DNA of 64,000 nucleotides, from contig RSEF01000004.1 in the NCBI GenBank assembly GCA_003993805.1, forward strand, positions 79,154,937-79,218,936, written 5' to 3'. Positions 10,670 to 22,159 of this stretch are shown piece after piece (the stretch's first letter is position 1; every line of letters begins with the position of its first letter). The translations under genes were made by a program, and so were the position numbers. The notes beneath the pieces were generated by a model. The model was given only the letters and a program-made list of their open reading frames with translations, searched no databases and had not been told where the DNA came from. This stretch comes from Himantopus leucocephalus (Eukaryota > Chordata > Aves > Charadriiformes > Recurvirostridae).

Positions 10670-13600
10670 TATTTAAAATGACAGCAGTTGATTTGATGCC
10701 TTCTTCCCTGCTGTTAGGAATTCTTTTATAACATCAGAGCTCTTTCTGTTGAAGTATTTACCTTTACCCTGCGAGAGCGGGCTTGCCTTTCTCCCTCCTC
10801 CTTTCCAGGAACAGAAATCGGTTCCTTCTTTTGTAATTCCCTGAAGGTCAATGAAAGTCTGAGGGGATCATAACTGCTCTGCATGAATAGCTGTCTCAGC
10901 CAATGAATCTTATTAAAATCAGTGATGAGAGGGAGCAAACATTTCCTTCTCGTGAAAGGACATCTTCATAGATGTCACTGGAGGCAGGCTCCTGGCTGGC
11001 TCTTACTACCTTAGGCAGTTCTAGTGTTAGACACTTGCGCTTTTATTTTGCNTTTTTTTTTTTTTTTTTTATGACCAGGCCAAGAAGCTTAGCAGATATG
11101 CTGAGAGGTGATTCTTGCACAAGTTCCTTTGCGAGAGAGAAAAGAAAAAACATGTTGCCATTGATTATTATTTTTTTTAAGGTGCAAGTTACAAAGAACA
11201 ATTTTGTTCCCTGTGTTTAAAAATAAAACAAGGAAAAAAGAGATGTTTAAGTCAAAATGCTTTAAAAGACCCTCTACTTGTGGTGCTGGGGTTTTTTGTT
11301 TGTTTGATTTGGTTTTTTTTTTCCCCCTCCATGTGGAGTTCTTGGGCCAGGCTTAAAGAAAAACCTTTACAATGTACTGTTTCTGCATTAGTGATATTTT
11401 TGCTTGCTTTGATGTAGAGAGCAGGAAAAGCCTATTTTTCTTTTGTGGAACTACAAAATTAAAAAAGACTTGAAAGTTAAACACACATTTTTCCCTTTAT
11501 TATTGCTTTCTAACATTGGATTTTTCCAATGCCAAATAATTTATGGTTAAGTAATATATTACATATTTTCAAAGTAAATAAGAAAATAATGTAACACAAT
11601 CTAGACAAAAACATTGCTGTATTAAATGGGGTTGATTCATGAGATTTGTAGTTTGAACTTACTGATGACCAGGGGAAAAAATGAGAAAGGAGAGCATTAG
11701 TGAAGGGTATTAGGAACATCATCCAGTAATTAGAGACATGAATATTTCTGAGATTCTGTAACAATGCTGGAAGCCGAGAGACTTATTTTCTTCCTTAACG
11801 TCTTGGGTGGTAAATAATTGGGCTACTTTGGCCTGCCTGCACTTGAAAGTAAAGCTCATATTTTCTTGCTGAGAGTTGTTTCCACACTTTGTGTTTTAAA
11901 ATAGGTCAGATGCGTGCCATCCCCTTTGGCTCTGTATTAAGTCATATCACATAGCTGCAAACTCACGGTCTTCTCTGAGAAAGCTGCAGTTTGGTGTCTG
12001 GGAACACAGGCTTTGGCTGGGAGGATTAATTCTTACCAAGAGTACAGCCTGATAGACTTGCTCCCACAAGCACTTGTCCCACATATATCATGTTAAGTTT
12101 CCTTCCCAAATGCCGAGATACTTTTTGGGTAGGATTTGGATTGTTGGTCTGTGATAAAGCCTTTGATGGTGATTTAAATCATCTGCCTCTTTTGTTACTC
12201 TTGCCAGGTTGGATGTGTACCGTGGTGCACTGCCAAGCATGGTCTCTGCTCTCCTGCTGATGCTCAGCCCATAACAACCCCAAATACTCCCCGTTCAACT
12301 TCACTGGCCTCGCTCGCCCCTTGGTGTTCCTCCTCTGGGTGCAGGTCTCATCTGCTCCTCTAGCTATATTGGAGGGTGTTAATGCCATCATGTGCCTTGC
12401 TGACTAAAGTCAAAGTTTTTTTGACTTGTAGTCAAAAAAAGAATGAAATGCAAGCGCCTTTGAAAGGTTTATACTCTCTGTCATTAATGTCCAGATTATA
12501 GTCATGGTCACACTGCCCTGAGGGCTGTCACAGGTCCACGTGTGGCCAAGGGGGAAGGCAAAAGCCTTGGGAATCTCTACTCCCCTGCCTTGGTCAGGTT
12601 TTTGAAATGAGATTCACTCATGAGCTGATCATGTTTTTATGAAAAACATAGTTGAATGTCCAAATACTACTGTCAGCTTCTAGGCTTCTGCTGAACTAAA
12701 TGGGGGTTGGGTACTGTTCAATGCTGAGATATGTGACATTTGGCTGCGTCTGGGACAGTTGTTATCATATTTGTCTGCATTGAAGGACTGGAAATTGGTA
12801 TATTGCCTCAAAGTTTGCACAGGTGGGAGGATGACGTGGAAGAGTGAGTCATGTCAATTTGAAATGGAAAAAGGGGCTGAAAAGCATTGTTTTAATGTTT
12901 GTTTTTCCTGTTGGTGTGACTCCATTTTTAACTACTTTATTATTCTCTGTAGTTATTCTTTGCAAAGACATTTGCCAAGGATTAGTTTTTGTTTGGTTGC
13001 AAATATTGTATGGCAGCTGGAAGCCTTTTTATGCAGCTCTCAAAAGCTGAGAAACTGGTTGTCAGTGTGTGAAAAGTTCTTCGCTGGTACTGTAAACTGC
13101 CTTTCATTAGGATGTTGTATATTTAATGATTGCTAGCCCAATGGGGCATGTCGAATTTCCTGCTGTGGTCTTCTGTACAAATTTATTGGAGAAATACATT
13201 GGAATATGTTGCTGGTGTGCAACAATGCATGGAAAACATTCGCATTTGTGTAAAAGTGATGGAAATCCTCAGGAACAGTTGCTAGATTAAAACAAAGCCA
13301 AAATTTTGCGATTCTAGTTGAGTTATCTGCACACAAATATTGGCAGGTAGGGTAGATGTTAGGTTTTATCACTGCCTCTGGGCAGCCAGAAAACTTTCAA
13401 ATCTGGGATTAAACTGTTTTTCTTTTGGAAGGGAAAACTAACATATTGTTTTCTCATTTGTTTGCGTGCATGTGCAAAATTGCAGAACAGAAACTATAAA
13501 TTGGACCATACAATTTGGAAACAGAATTTCATCTTTCAACTCTTACATGAAATTTTGAGATGTGCTGTCTGCAATAAATCTTGTCCCAGCTTCTCTCTGT

Positions 13601-13851
13601 TTTTTTGTTCCCATATTGGAAAGGCATGGCTCTCTGAATGCAGATGCCACAACAACCGGTGAACAGGATGGATTGGATCAAATGGGTCTGACTGAGGAAA
13701 ATATGATACAGCTCAGGCTAGAGGGGAGCTGACACAGTTCTAAACTAAAACTACTTGAGTGGTTTTCTGAAGTCAAAATGTCCACAGATAAAAAGGCAAT
13801 TTTTAGACCAGTAGCTGGAAAGGAACTGACTGACATAAGAGCTGCAAAAAG
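10670..13851. other. Unique non-coding DNA up to assembly gap
   Basis: No gene recognised. Landmarks are an ambiguous base at 11052 directly before T18 (11053-11070), a perfect 10-bp hairpin at 12416-12440 (TTTTTTTGAC, 5-base loop, GTCAAAAAAA), and a 125-codon plus-strand frame at 12759-13136. That frame is rich in Cys, Phe and Leu and matches no family I know, so I regard it as chance. Confidence 0.6.
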
Positions 13852-13951
13852 NNNNNNNNNNNNNNNNNNNNNNNNNNNNNNNNNNNNNNNNNNNNNNNNN
13901 NNNNNNNNNNNNNNNNNNNNNNNNNNNNNNNNNNNNNNNNNNNNNNNNNNN
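13852..13951. other. Assembly gap of exactly 100 N
   Basis: One hundred consecutive N, the conventional size for a gap of unknown length. True missing sequence may be shorter or much longer. Apparent open frames that read through it are artefacts. The right edge carries a 12-base word repeated at a 24-base interval, suggesting the gap may sit in a collapsed tandem repeat. Confidence 0.98.
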
Positions 13952-13987
13952 CAAGTTTCATAACTCCACCAAGTGCAAGTTTCATAA
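13952..13987. repeat. Partial 24-bp tandem repeat at gap edge
   Basis: CAAGTTTCATAA occurs at 13952-13963 and again at 13976-13987. This gives one full 24-base unit plus half of a second, beginning at the first resolved base after the gap. It may be the tail of a minisatellite that the assembler could not span. With only 1.5 units visible, a chance duplication or an assembly overlap artefact is possible. Confidence 0.5.
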
Positions 13988-13989
13988 GA

Positions 13990-14575
13990 AAGCCTTCAGA
14001 CATAAACACTTTGGCTCTCTGGCTAAGTGTTGCTCTTCAGTATGAAAGTAAGGTCTGTTTCAGCAGAGGTTGTTTAATTGTCTCCTATAGGAACCACAGT
14101 GGGAGTTGCTGCTTCAAATGGGAAGTATACTTTTTTGACCTTGACTTCTCTAATATAAGCACACAGCAGCATGTATATATTTATGCAGGGAAAAACAATC
14201 CTACCAGATCCTACTTTGCATATATAATTTGGTTACAGGGAAGAGAATGAGAGAACAAGCTGCTTGTGGCAAATGTAAATAAATTAATTCATTACTGCAT
14301 AGTGTTTCTTGCTGTGGCATGATAGGGTGTTTTCAAATCTTGTAGTAAAATGTCTTATTGTCTTGGTTTGACCAGATGGACTAATGATCTTTTGGGTCCT
14401 ATTATCTATGATCTGATGACATTTTAAAATATTTGAAATCTGCACTAGCCAAATTTTAAGTACACCACTATAAGACGCGTATAAGAATGTGGTTGGTAAT
14501 TTTCTCTGCAGTTTTTTTGTGATGTATTTACATCTATGGATGTAAAAAAAGTGATTCCTGATAAGTTTCTGTGAA
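13990..14575. other. Unique non-coding DNA
   Basis: No gene recognised. TGTCTTGGTTTG at 14359-14370 resembles the start of avian LTRs and is discussed with two similar sites near 39.7 and 55.6 kb. No matching end is visible here. Confidence 0.55.
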
Positions 14576-14582
14576 GGCGGTA

Positions 14583-14655
14583 CTGATGTAGAAACTCAAG
14601 CAGAGAGACAAAGCCACTTGCCATGGACCACACAGCAAGTCAGATGCTTCTTTCT
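14583..14655 (-). mobile_element. MIR/CORE-SINE remnant (antisense)
   Basis: On the plus strand this reads GTAGAAACTC-AGCAGAGAGA-ACTTGCC-ACCACACAGCAAGTCAGA in order. It matches the reverse complement of the MIR core: GGAAACTGAGGCACAGAGAG, then ACTTGCC, then the TCACACAGC-AAGT motif. The element is therefore on the minus strand and keeps only the central core. MIRs are ancient tRNA-derived SINEs mobilised by L2-type LINEs and long inactive. The match is from memory of the consensus; no alignment score was computed. Confidence 0.65.
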
Positions 14656-14659
14656 CTTC

Positions 14660-17600
14660 ATTAATTCCGATGATAAAATGGATGTGAAATAAATTCTTAC
14701 ACTGATCTGGAACAGCTGTTGAAGATCTTTTAACAGAACCCAAGTAGGAATGATGTCAAGCCAAAATAGCTCTCTAAGTAATTAGACACAAATTAATAAA
14801 ACCACAAAATGTGGAGTCATAGTATGAACTTTGATTTAATCCCAAAGAGAAGAGAAATCTGAGAGGAATGAAAATATTCTTGATGTGTATGTGCAGTGTC
14901 TTCTGTCTAGGAATTTATATTCTTATCAGTGTAAATGCTAAATATCTAACCAGGCAAGATCGAAGCGATTTCTGTGGGGGAAGGATGGGGAAAGCAGTTA
15001 GAAACCATGGCACAGATGATGCTGCCCTAATTCTAAGGACATCTTGTCACCGAGATTTGCCAGCTGGATACACTTATTGATCCTCAATTGTTTTGGGGTT
15101 TATCTGTGATAGTGATGACTGACGGACTCATTTTTTTTTTTTATTGTGCAGCTGAAAACTTTGTAACAGTTTATTTCCATTTGACTTCCATACTGCAGTA
15201 CAATTTCTTTCCAGGAAAGCTCTGCAGAAGAAATTAGCTTATCACAACGTATCACAAAAGACAGGTAATCCCTGTACATCAGGAGTAATATTCAAGCATC
15301 TGAGAAACAAGCTCTTCCATACCACTGCAGTGTTAAGATTATCAGGGAGAGAAAAGCAGAGCTCATTTTGGACATACCCTGTTTCGGAAGGGAGGGAAAA
15401 ATCTGTGGTTCAAGCAAAAGTCAGGTAACAAAAAGCTCAGGTAATTTCAGATTTTTCATGTAATTTTTGATAGGCTTTTGACTAAATCATATCTCTTTAT
15501 GTTTGTGATTAAAAAAACGGATAATCCCTCTTTTTCCTTCCTTTCACTGTTTCACAGAGCACTGGTGACTTGTTCACCCCTGAGGAAAACACGAACTGTT
15601 ACAATGATGTAAAATCCTGTGTCTGCATGTGATTAAATAACTGCAGTTTTCAGCAATATCTATTGCTGTAGCTGCTTACTTCGATGCAGCCAGCTGTAAC
15701 TCCATGGATGGATATAAGGCCCTGACACTCTGTTCCGAAGCCTCAGAAGAGAGATAAATCCCTTCCTTAAGTTCTCTTTTCCTAAACCTAAACAGAGTCA
15801 TAGGGTGTCATCTTTCTTGCTGAGTAGAGGAAAGGAGGTCTGGAGTCTGGATGTCCCCTGCGGGGCGGGTGATGGCGCCTGGGCAGGGTCCAGTCTGGCT
15901 ATGTCGGGCTGATGGCACAGCGAGCATCCTGGTGGGTGGGAGCCGGAGCCTAGAGCTGACACTGGAGTGCTCCAGCTTCCCTAACAAGATCTCCTCTGTC
16001 ACAGCTGTGCAGGTTAGAAGGCTGGAAAGGACCAATACTACTTCCTACGTTACATATACCTAGGACCTTCCGGATTCACCTTTCCCGATTCACATTCCCA
16101 GAGATGTGGAATCCCCTTCAGCCACTAAAATTTGATGAAATCGACTGGAGGGAGATAATGAAGTATTTCCAGATGAAATAAAATCTGCCAGAATATTCTG
16201 TGTTCAACCCTGGCACTGCTTTATTAGGCTGGGCTGTTTCCTTAAACGTGCACTAGGGGGCACTTTAAGACTGATTAAGGGAAGCAGAAAACTTCGCAAC
16301 ACTAATTCCACATCATCATGAGCAGAGTAAACAGTCTGGTGCAAAACAAAATATAAAAAAAACATAAGCAATTAAATATGTATTTAGCAGCAAGTGTGAT
16401 TCGATTCCTGTTTTTCCCCCAGCAACTGCACTTGCTGAAAGTGGACATGCAACTGAAAATTACATTCTTGTTCTAAACGTATTGTATCATTGTCGTCTTG
16501 TTCTTCTAAATAAATGGACTTTGCTTTTCAGCATCTAGCCAAATACAGGATCAGATGCTATATTTTTTCGTTAATCAACCTCTGTCTCTACAGCTATCTG
16601 TGATGGTAGGTTTGCATTTTTTTTCCATTTCTTCATAAGAGGTGTTGAAATTTCTGTTCTCCAACGTTCTTGTTTATTTTATTTCTTTCAACTGGTTTTA
16701 TCTGACTTAAGCCCATCCAGAACTAAAGTTCTGTTCCAGGACAGCCCTCTAGAGTGTCTCCTGAGCATGAAAAACTGCTTTTGCTGCCATGTTAATGTCC
16801 ATTCCCCTGCCAGAAATGTATGTTTGCCAAAGTGTTTGAATTCTGTAATGATTTGTCTTGTTAAGCACATTAGAAGGACATAATAATCATAACTCCTAAT
16901 TCTAACAGAGTTTTTCCTTCCGAATAGTTTAGGAAAGCTTAGAAATAATCAGATTGATCTGATAGATGCAGGTAAACTAACAGAAGTGTAGCTTGGTTAT
17001 ACATTTCTTTCCACAAAATGACAGACCATCTTGCTAAAAATTTGATTTCATAGTACCAATAAGCTATATAAACTGTGAAAAGGTAGATAAGAATGACCCA
17101 TTCAGTTCTTTGCAACAGGAAAGTGTACAGTACATAGCTGAGATGACTTGATGTTTCATAACAATAGGTTTATACTGGTTAGCGTATAAAATAGCCAGAC
17201 AACAAATGCAAACCTTTTCTTGAGTCTCATCTGTGGGCTACATTGTCACTCTGCTGTTTTGCTGCCTCCACTATGCATATGACTGCAGTTCACCGTTCCT
17301 GATACTGATGCTTTTGTTTATCTTAAGAAGCTGGTAGAACTGTTCGGTGTTACTGGGTGCACTTTTTTTTGGCCAGGAAATACGATTTTGTTGATGCTGA
17401 AATGTTTTGTGGAAGCAGTGATTTTAATAAAACTTTGCCAGGAAGGCGTCTCAGCATCAGGAATACTGAGATAGTGCTAAAAATACGTTTGCCCCACAAC
17501 AGCTAACAGCCAGTCACTGAGGATGAGTGCTGCTTTTAGTTTTATACTTATGCTGTACAGAGGCCTCTCTACAGCCCCTATATAAAGGGGTATGTAGCTA

Positions 17601-19750
17601 TACCTACCTCAAATGCCATCCTAGCAAGTTATGTAAAATTATTCTAAGAAAAGTCTGAAAAAGTTAGAAAACTAATGTGAACAGAGAGCTCTGCAGGCAC
17701 GACCCAAGGGCTGCTTTCAGCTGTAGTATCTGCATAGTCAGAAGCTTGCTCTGAGCCAACTTCAGCCCAAAGCTTTCAGACCTGTTAGTGTACAGCTATG
17801 TCTGCAATACAATGTCCTGCTCCTCGGGTGGGCATCCAGGCATGAGCAGAGCCCTGTGCTAAATGAGGCTGCTGGGCGCTGAGCTGGAGCAGGCTCACAG
17901 CCGGCTGCCTTGGGGCACAAGTGGGGCCCACAGGTGGCTGCTTTCTCTGAGCAGAGAGGAGGCACATCTTTACAGTAAACAAGAAGAACGTGTGACTGGA
18001 AATCGATAGGTTGAGCTTAGCAGATGAGAAATGAGGTCTAATTGGTGATTAAACAACATGGGTGGTTGAAACAATTAGATGTCGATCCATTTACCTCTCT
18101 CCTTTCTGGAGGGAAGCTAGATTGAAGAGCTTGAATTTCGTAGCTCCTGCCACATCCTGGGATCCCTCAAAATATTTCTGGACTTTGGTTAACCTGGGCT
18201 TGGGGAAGAGACAGAGACTGATCAGACAGCTGGAGTAAGAAGGGATGCCAGAGGATGCTTTGGTAAATGGGTATCAGGTGTCTGAAATGAATGTCTCGCT
18301 CTTATAGACCCCCCGACCCCCACTGTGACCACTTCTTAGCCAGGTAAGACTGTGCCTTCTGAAACATTGTGATGTGAACCTTTGAACAAAGATACAGATA
18401 GACATTTCTTAGGTGGTGTTAAAAGTGGTATAAGTTTACGAGGTCGCTGCCTCTTTGGCAGCTCTATAGTCTGCTTGTTTTCTTCATCTGTCCATGGATG
18501 ATTTATGTGTTAGAGAGTATCTTTCCAGTGGTATTGAATAACTACACCTTGTGCCAATATATGAGGTTAGGTTTAAACTTTCTATTTCAAATGCAGTTAT
18601 TAATATTTCTTTCATAGCAATGGTAGGAGTTGCCAAAGGGTCTTGAGTAAGCTTCTCAAGTAGGTTTTCCAGTCTGCACTGAGCTGCTGTGATTACACCA
18701 ACAGCAACAACTATCTAGTTACTTCAAAGGCAGTTTTGGTGTGTCTATGCAAACAGCAGTGATATCACATGTCACGGTGCATGTGTGTATATATATCAAA
18801 TAACTGTAACATGTGGTGGTATAAGATTCACAAACAGGTATTATATGTTCTAACTAGGTGCTTTTTATCTTGTTCTTTTTTTATTCTTAAAATTAACCTA
18901 GTTCATCCCACGGAATGCTTTGCTCTCCTGAAAAAGACTTCTGTTAACATTGTGATCACCCTGTGCAATGTGCTTGGTGGTAGAAAAGATTCCCTCATAA
19001 ACCAAACAAACCCTCATATAGAAATATCTCCCTTTAGATTTCAACTTCTTTTTTGGTTTTCCATAAAATGTTAAAAAATTATAATGGTTACTGTCTGCTA
19101 AGAAGCTAAAGTGTGTGAACCTTAGAACTCTGATTTATTTTAGTGTAAAGGGATAGAATTGTGAAGGAATAGTAAAGTCATATTCACCCCATAGTCTTTT
19201 TTTGCTTAACATATTCCACTGAATTAGCCTATAAGGCATTGACTGAGATTCTGGAGACCAAACAAAGTCCCTGCTTTGTTTAATTCAGAACAGGAGAGTG
19301 AACCTCCGTCTTTGCTTTCCTTTTTTTTTTAATGGTTTCTGATTCAAACCAGTGCAAAATGAAAAAAAAATCTGAAAACTGGAAATATTTTGCAAACTAG
19401 ACAGCCATTTTTGTTCATCCCTGGTTCTAGTGAATATGTTTTCAATCCTCCTAATTCTTTTGTTAGCAAGTACAGTCTTGTATGTAATCAGAGTGGAGAA
19501 AGGATGCAAAAATATTGCAAAAATATTCCAACACAGAAAACCTTCCTGGGGAGTTTCCTCACCTCTGCTGTTACATTATGAACTCATTAGATTTTTTTTT
19601 TTTGGAGAAGTTTGAAACCCTCAGTGGCAAATTACTGTAAATCAGAGTAATTCTTCCTGTGCTTTGCACTACCAGCAAATATAGCTTTGAATCCATAGCT
19701 AATTATAATGTTTCTGTTATCGCTTAGGCTTTTTAACTAAAAGAATATAC
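14660..19750. other. Unique non-coding DNA with two small GC-rich patches
   Basis: No gene or sizable transposon seen. GC- and CpG-richer patches lie near 15,840-16,010 and 17,810-17,960. Short frames occur on both strands in these patches but none looks like a known protein. Poly-T runs are at 15131-15142 and 19592-19603. An 11-base unit, GCAAAAATATT, is directly repeated at 19506-19527. Confidence 0.6.
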
Positions 19751-19755
19751 TCCAT

Positions 19756-19980
19756 CAGCGGTTCCCAATGTTTCCGTCTCAGTGCGACGTACACATGTTC
19801 CTACAGTACTCCAGGGCTTGTAGGTCATGATCCTCTTCTGTTATAGATGTGAATGCACTCCGGTAATATAGCTAAAACAGATGAGTGTTCCCGTAGAGTT
19901 ACCACAAGTGTATGCATGACATGATGAAAGGTTCTTGCACTTTGGTCACGTGTTTGGAATGGTGACCAAACTGATCACAA
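19756..19980. mobile_element. Possible hAT (Charlie-like) DNA transposon remnant
   Basis: CAGCGGTTCCCAA at 19756-19768 resembles the terminal inverted repeat of hAT-Charlie elements, which commonly begin CAGNGGTTCYCAA. The following bases, with GTCTC and a GCGAC-like motif, are also reminiscent of these families. I could not find the opposite terminal repeat or an 8-bp target duplication, and the right-hand end given is arbitrary, set by the start of CR1. The similarity may be accidental. Confidence 0.25.
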
Positions 19981-20228
19981 AACCACAGACTCATTGAGGT
20001 GGGAAGGGACATCTGGAGATCGTCTGGTCCAGCCCCCCTGCTCCAAGCAGGATCAGGTGGAGCAGGTTTCTCAGGGCTGTGTCAAATGTGACTTTGATTA
20101 TCTCCAAGGACCAAGACTCCACTATCTCTCTGGGCAATCTGTTCCAGTGTTTAATCTACCTCACAGTAAAAATGTGGGGTATTTCTCTTTCTTTTTTTTT
20201 TTTTTTTTCCTGATGGTTAAATGTTATT

Positions 20229-20423
20229 TCAGTTATTTGAACTTGTGGCTGGTATCACTAAGAAGAGTCTGACTCCTCCTTCTTTACTCACACCATCAGG
20301 TGTGAGTCTTTTCTTCTCCAGGTTGAAGTGTCCCAGCTCTCTCAGCCTTTCCTCATAGGAGAGATGCTCCAGTCCCTTAATCATCTTCATGGCCCTTAAA
20401 TGGACTTGCTCCAGTATGTCCAT
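20229..20423 (-). pseudogene. CR1 ORF2 fragment: RT C-terminal segment
   Basis: The minus-strand translation contains MDILEQVHLRAMKMIKGLEH followed by LSYEERLRELG, the hallmark C-terminal segment of the avian CR1 reverse transcriptase. The frame ends shortly after the LEKKRL motif and loses the downstream YLKGG...DGARLF segment by divergence or deletion. In the intact protein this part follows the RT palm and thumb. Here it is only about 64 residues with no start of its own, so it is transposon debris and not a host gene. Confidence 0.88.
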
Positions 20424-20669
20424 GTCTCTCTTGTACTGCGGATTCCAGGACTGGACCCAGCACTCAGTGGCTTCACCAGTGCTGAGTGAAGGAGAAAAAT
20501 CACCTCTCTCGGCCTGCTGGAAACACTCTTCCTAACACAAAGCAGGAGACTGCCCTATAGATTCCCTGCCAGATTCAGCGCCCCAGATGGGTTTTTGTGT
20601 ACCTAGCCCCATCACTGCACAGTGTCTTTGTATTCTTCCTGGGTGACCTGTCTCTGCTGCCACCTCTTA

Positions 20670-21139
20670 TTATTCTTTTTGATAGCGGAGTTTTTCAGGA
20701 GCTCCCTGCCACCTCTGCTTGACTTTCTGCACATTGAGATGGACCATTCTTGAGCTTGGAGGAAGTGATCCTTGAAAAATCAAACAGCTTTCCTGGACCT
20801 TTCTTTCTAGTGTCATAGTCCACGTGATTGTTCCAAGCAGGTTCCTGAACAAGCCATAGTCTGCTCTCCTGAATTTCAGGGCTGTGATTCTGTTATTTGC
20901 TTTGTTCCCCTCTCCATGGATCCTGAACTCCACATCTCATGGTCACTGCAGCCAAGGCTGCCCCCAGCCTTCATGCTCCCAATCAGCTCTTCCTTATTCA
21001 TAAGTGTAAGGCCCAACAGAGCTTCTCCTCTTGTTGACTGTTTGATCATTGGTGTCAGGAAGTCATCTGCAATGCACACCTGAAACATCCTTGATTGCTT
21101 GTGCCCTCCAGCAGATATCGGGGTGGTCAAAGTCTGCAT
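20670..21139 (-). pseudogene. CR1 ORF2 fragment: endonuclease domain, frameshifted
   Basis: Two overlapping minus-strand frames together cover part of the CR1 apurinic-type endonuclease and the linker after it. The upstream frame (20876-21139) carries GGHKQSR, DDFLT, TRGEALLGL, NKEELIG and GGSLGCSDHEM. The downstream frame (20670-20933) continues with EFRIHGE, ITALKFRRADYGLFRNLLG and QESCLIF. In CR1 the SDHE motif, with its catalytic Asp-His pair, is followed directly by a VEFRI-like strand, so a frameshift lies right after SDHEM near 20,933-20,940. The element cannot encode a working endonuclease. Similarity to the family is by recognition. Confidence 0.88.
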
Positions 21140-22159
21140 GAGGACCAGGGCTTTTGCATGTGAGGCTTATTCCAGGTGGCTGAAGAATGCCACAAAACCC
21201 CATATTTCCACTTGATTAGGTGATTGATAGCAGGCACTCACCACCACATTACTGATTTTGGTCTGCCCAATGATTCTGACCCCTAAGCTGTCAGCTGGCT
21301 TGTCACCTGTCTGCCACTCTCACATCAAGGGCAACTGCTCCTCCTCACCATCCTGGCCTTCCTTATGGTGGATCCATCTGGATCCACTATCACTTTTCTA
21401 GTAAGCCTGTATCCACCCATTGCAGCACTCAAGTGAGCTACCACACCATGTCTCCATGATCCAAACAAGGTTATAGCCCTGTAACTGCACACAGGTGTCT
21501 AATTACTTCTGCCTGTGAACATTGGTGTTACAGGCACTTCAGAGAGGCCCTGATTTCTGAGAAAAATGTATGCAATCTGCTGCCTGTTTGGCACTTCATT
21601 TGTGTGCATAGATTTGGGGTGGCCCTTCCAGCCCAGTTCCACTGATTGAGGTGTCTCTTGTCCACATCACACTGCACAATTTACTTGCTGTATTGTGTGT
21701 TGCCATCTCTCCTGGCCCCCTTGTTCCTAGTTTAAAGATCTCACCAGGTTGGCAAAGATGCTTTTGCTCCACGTGGTTGGGTGGATCCTGTCTCTTCCAT
21801 GCAGTCCTCAGTCATTGAAGAGGTTGCCAGGGCTAGTTGTTCCAGTCACTGGTGGGGATTGTGCCCTATGTCATGTCACTGCTGCTGCATAGGCCACCTT
21901 CTGCACAAAGCACTGCACTCTAGGCCTCTCTCTGGTACTTGCTGAAAGGCTGCTGGACCCTTCCTTATCTCTTGATGAGGGCTCAAACACCCTTTGATCA
22001 AGAACTGCTGCCAAATCGTGTTAGAAGCTGATAGAGCCTGCTAGAAGATGCAGCCTCCTATAGCTATCCTTTCCTGGCAGCAGCAGGAACCTTGGTGTTC
22101 CTCAGAGTTCCCAGGAGTCCTCCAGCAATCCCATGAGTTCAGGAAGGTCTAGAAGGAGA

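Larger units (their letters stand above)
19982..22150 (-). mobile_element. CR1 LINE, minus strand, internally deleted
   Basis: The left end is the CR1 3' terminus read in reverse (CATTGAGGTGGGAAGGGAC, then the CCAGCCCCCCTGCTCCAAGCAGG motif). Moving right come the C-terminal RT segment (about 20229-20545), the endonuclease segment (about 20670-21139) and the decayed region upstream of it. Between about 20,545 and 20,600 the sequence jumps from the RT C-terminus to the endonuclease end, so the RT palm is missing. Frameshifts and stops make it dead. The intact element is about 4.5 kb; about 2.2 kb remains. The right (5') edge is fuzzy: similarity is clear to about 21,900 and probable to about 22,150. 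A T17 run at 20192-20208 interrupts the 3' part. Confidence 0.9.

Noticed and set aside
12759..13136. 125-codon plus-strand frame rich in Cys
   Set aside because: No family resemblance and no supporting context; the Cys spacing does not match a known finger or secreted fold.
13778..14009. Frames reading through N
   Set aside because: They cross the 100-N gap and have no evidential value.
16005..16045. GGTTAGAAGGCTGGAAAGGACC resembling a CR1 end
   Set aside because: Only about 20 bases are similar and the diagnostic CCAGTCC...CCTGCT motif is missing.
20229..21139. Minus-strand frames with clear protein similarity
   Set aside because: As host genes they are rejected: they are frameshifted fragments of CR1 ORF2 and are annotated as transposon remnants.
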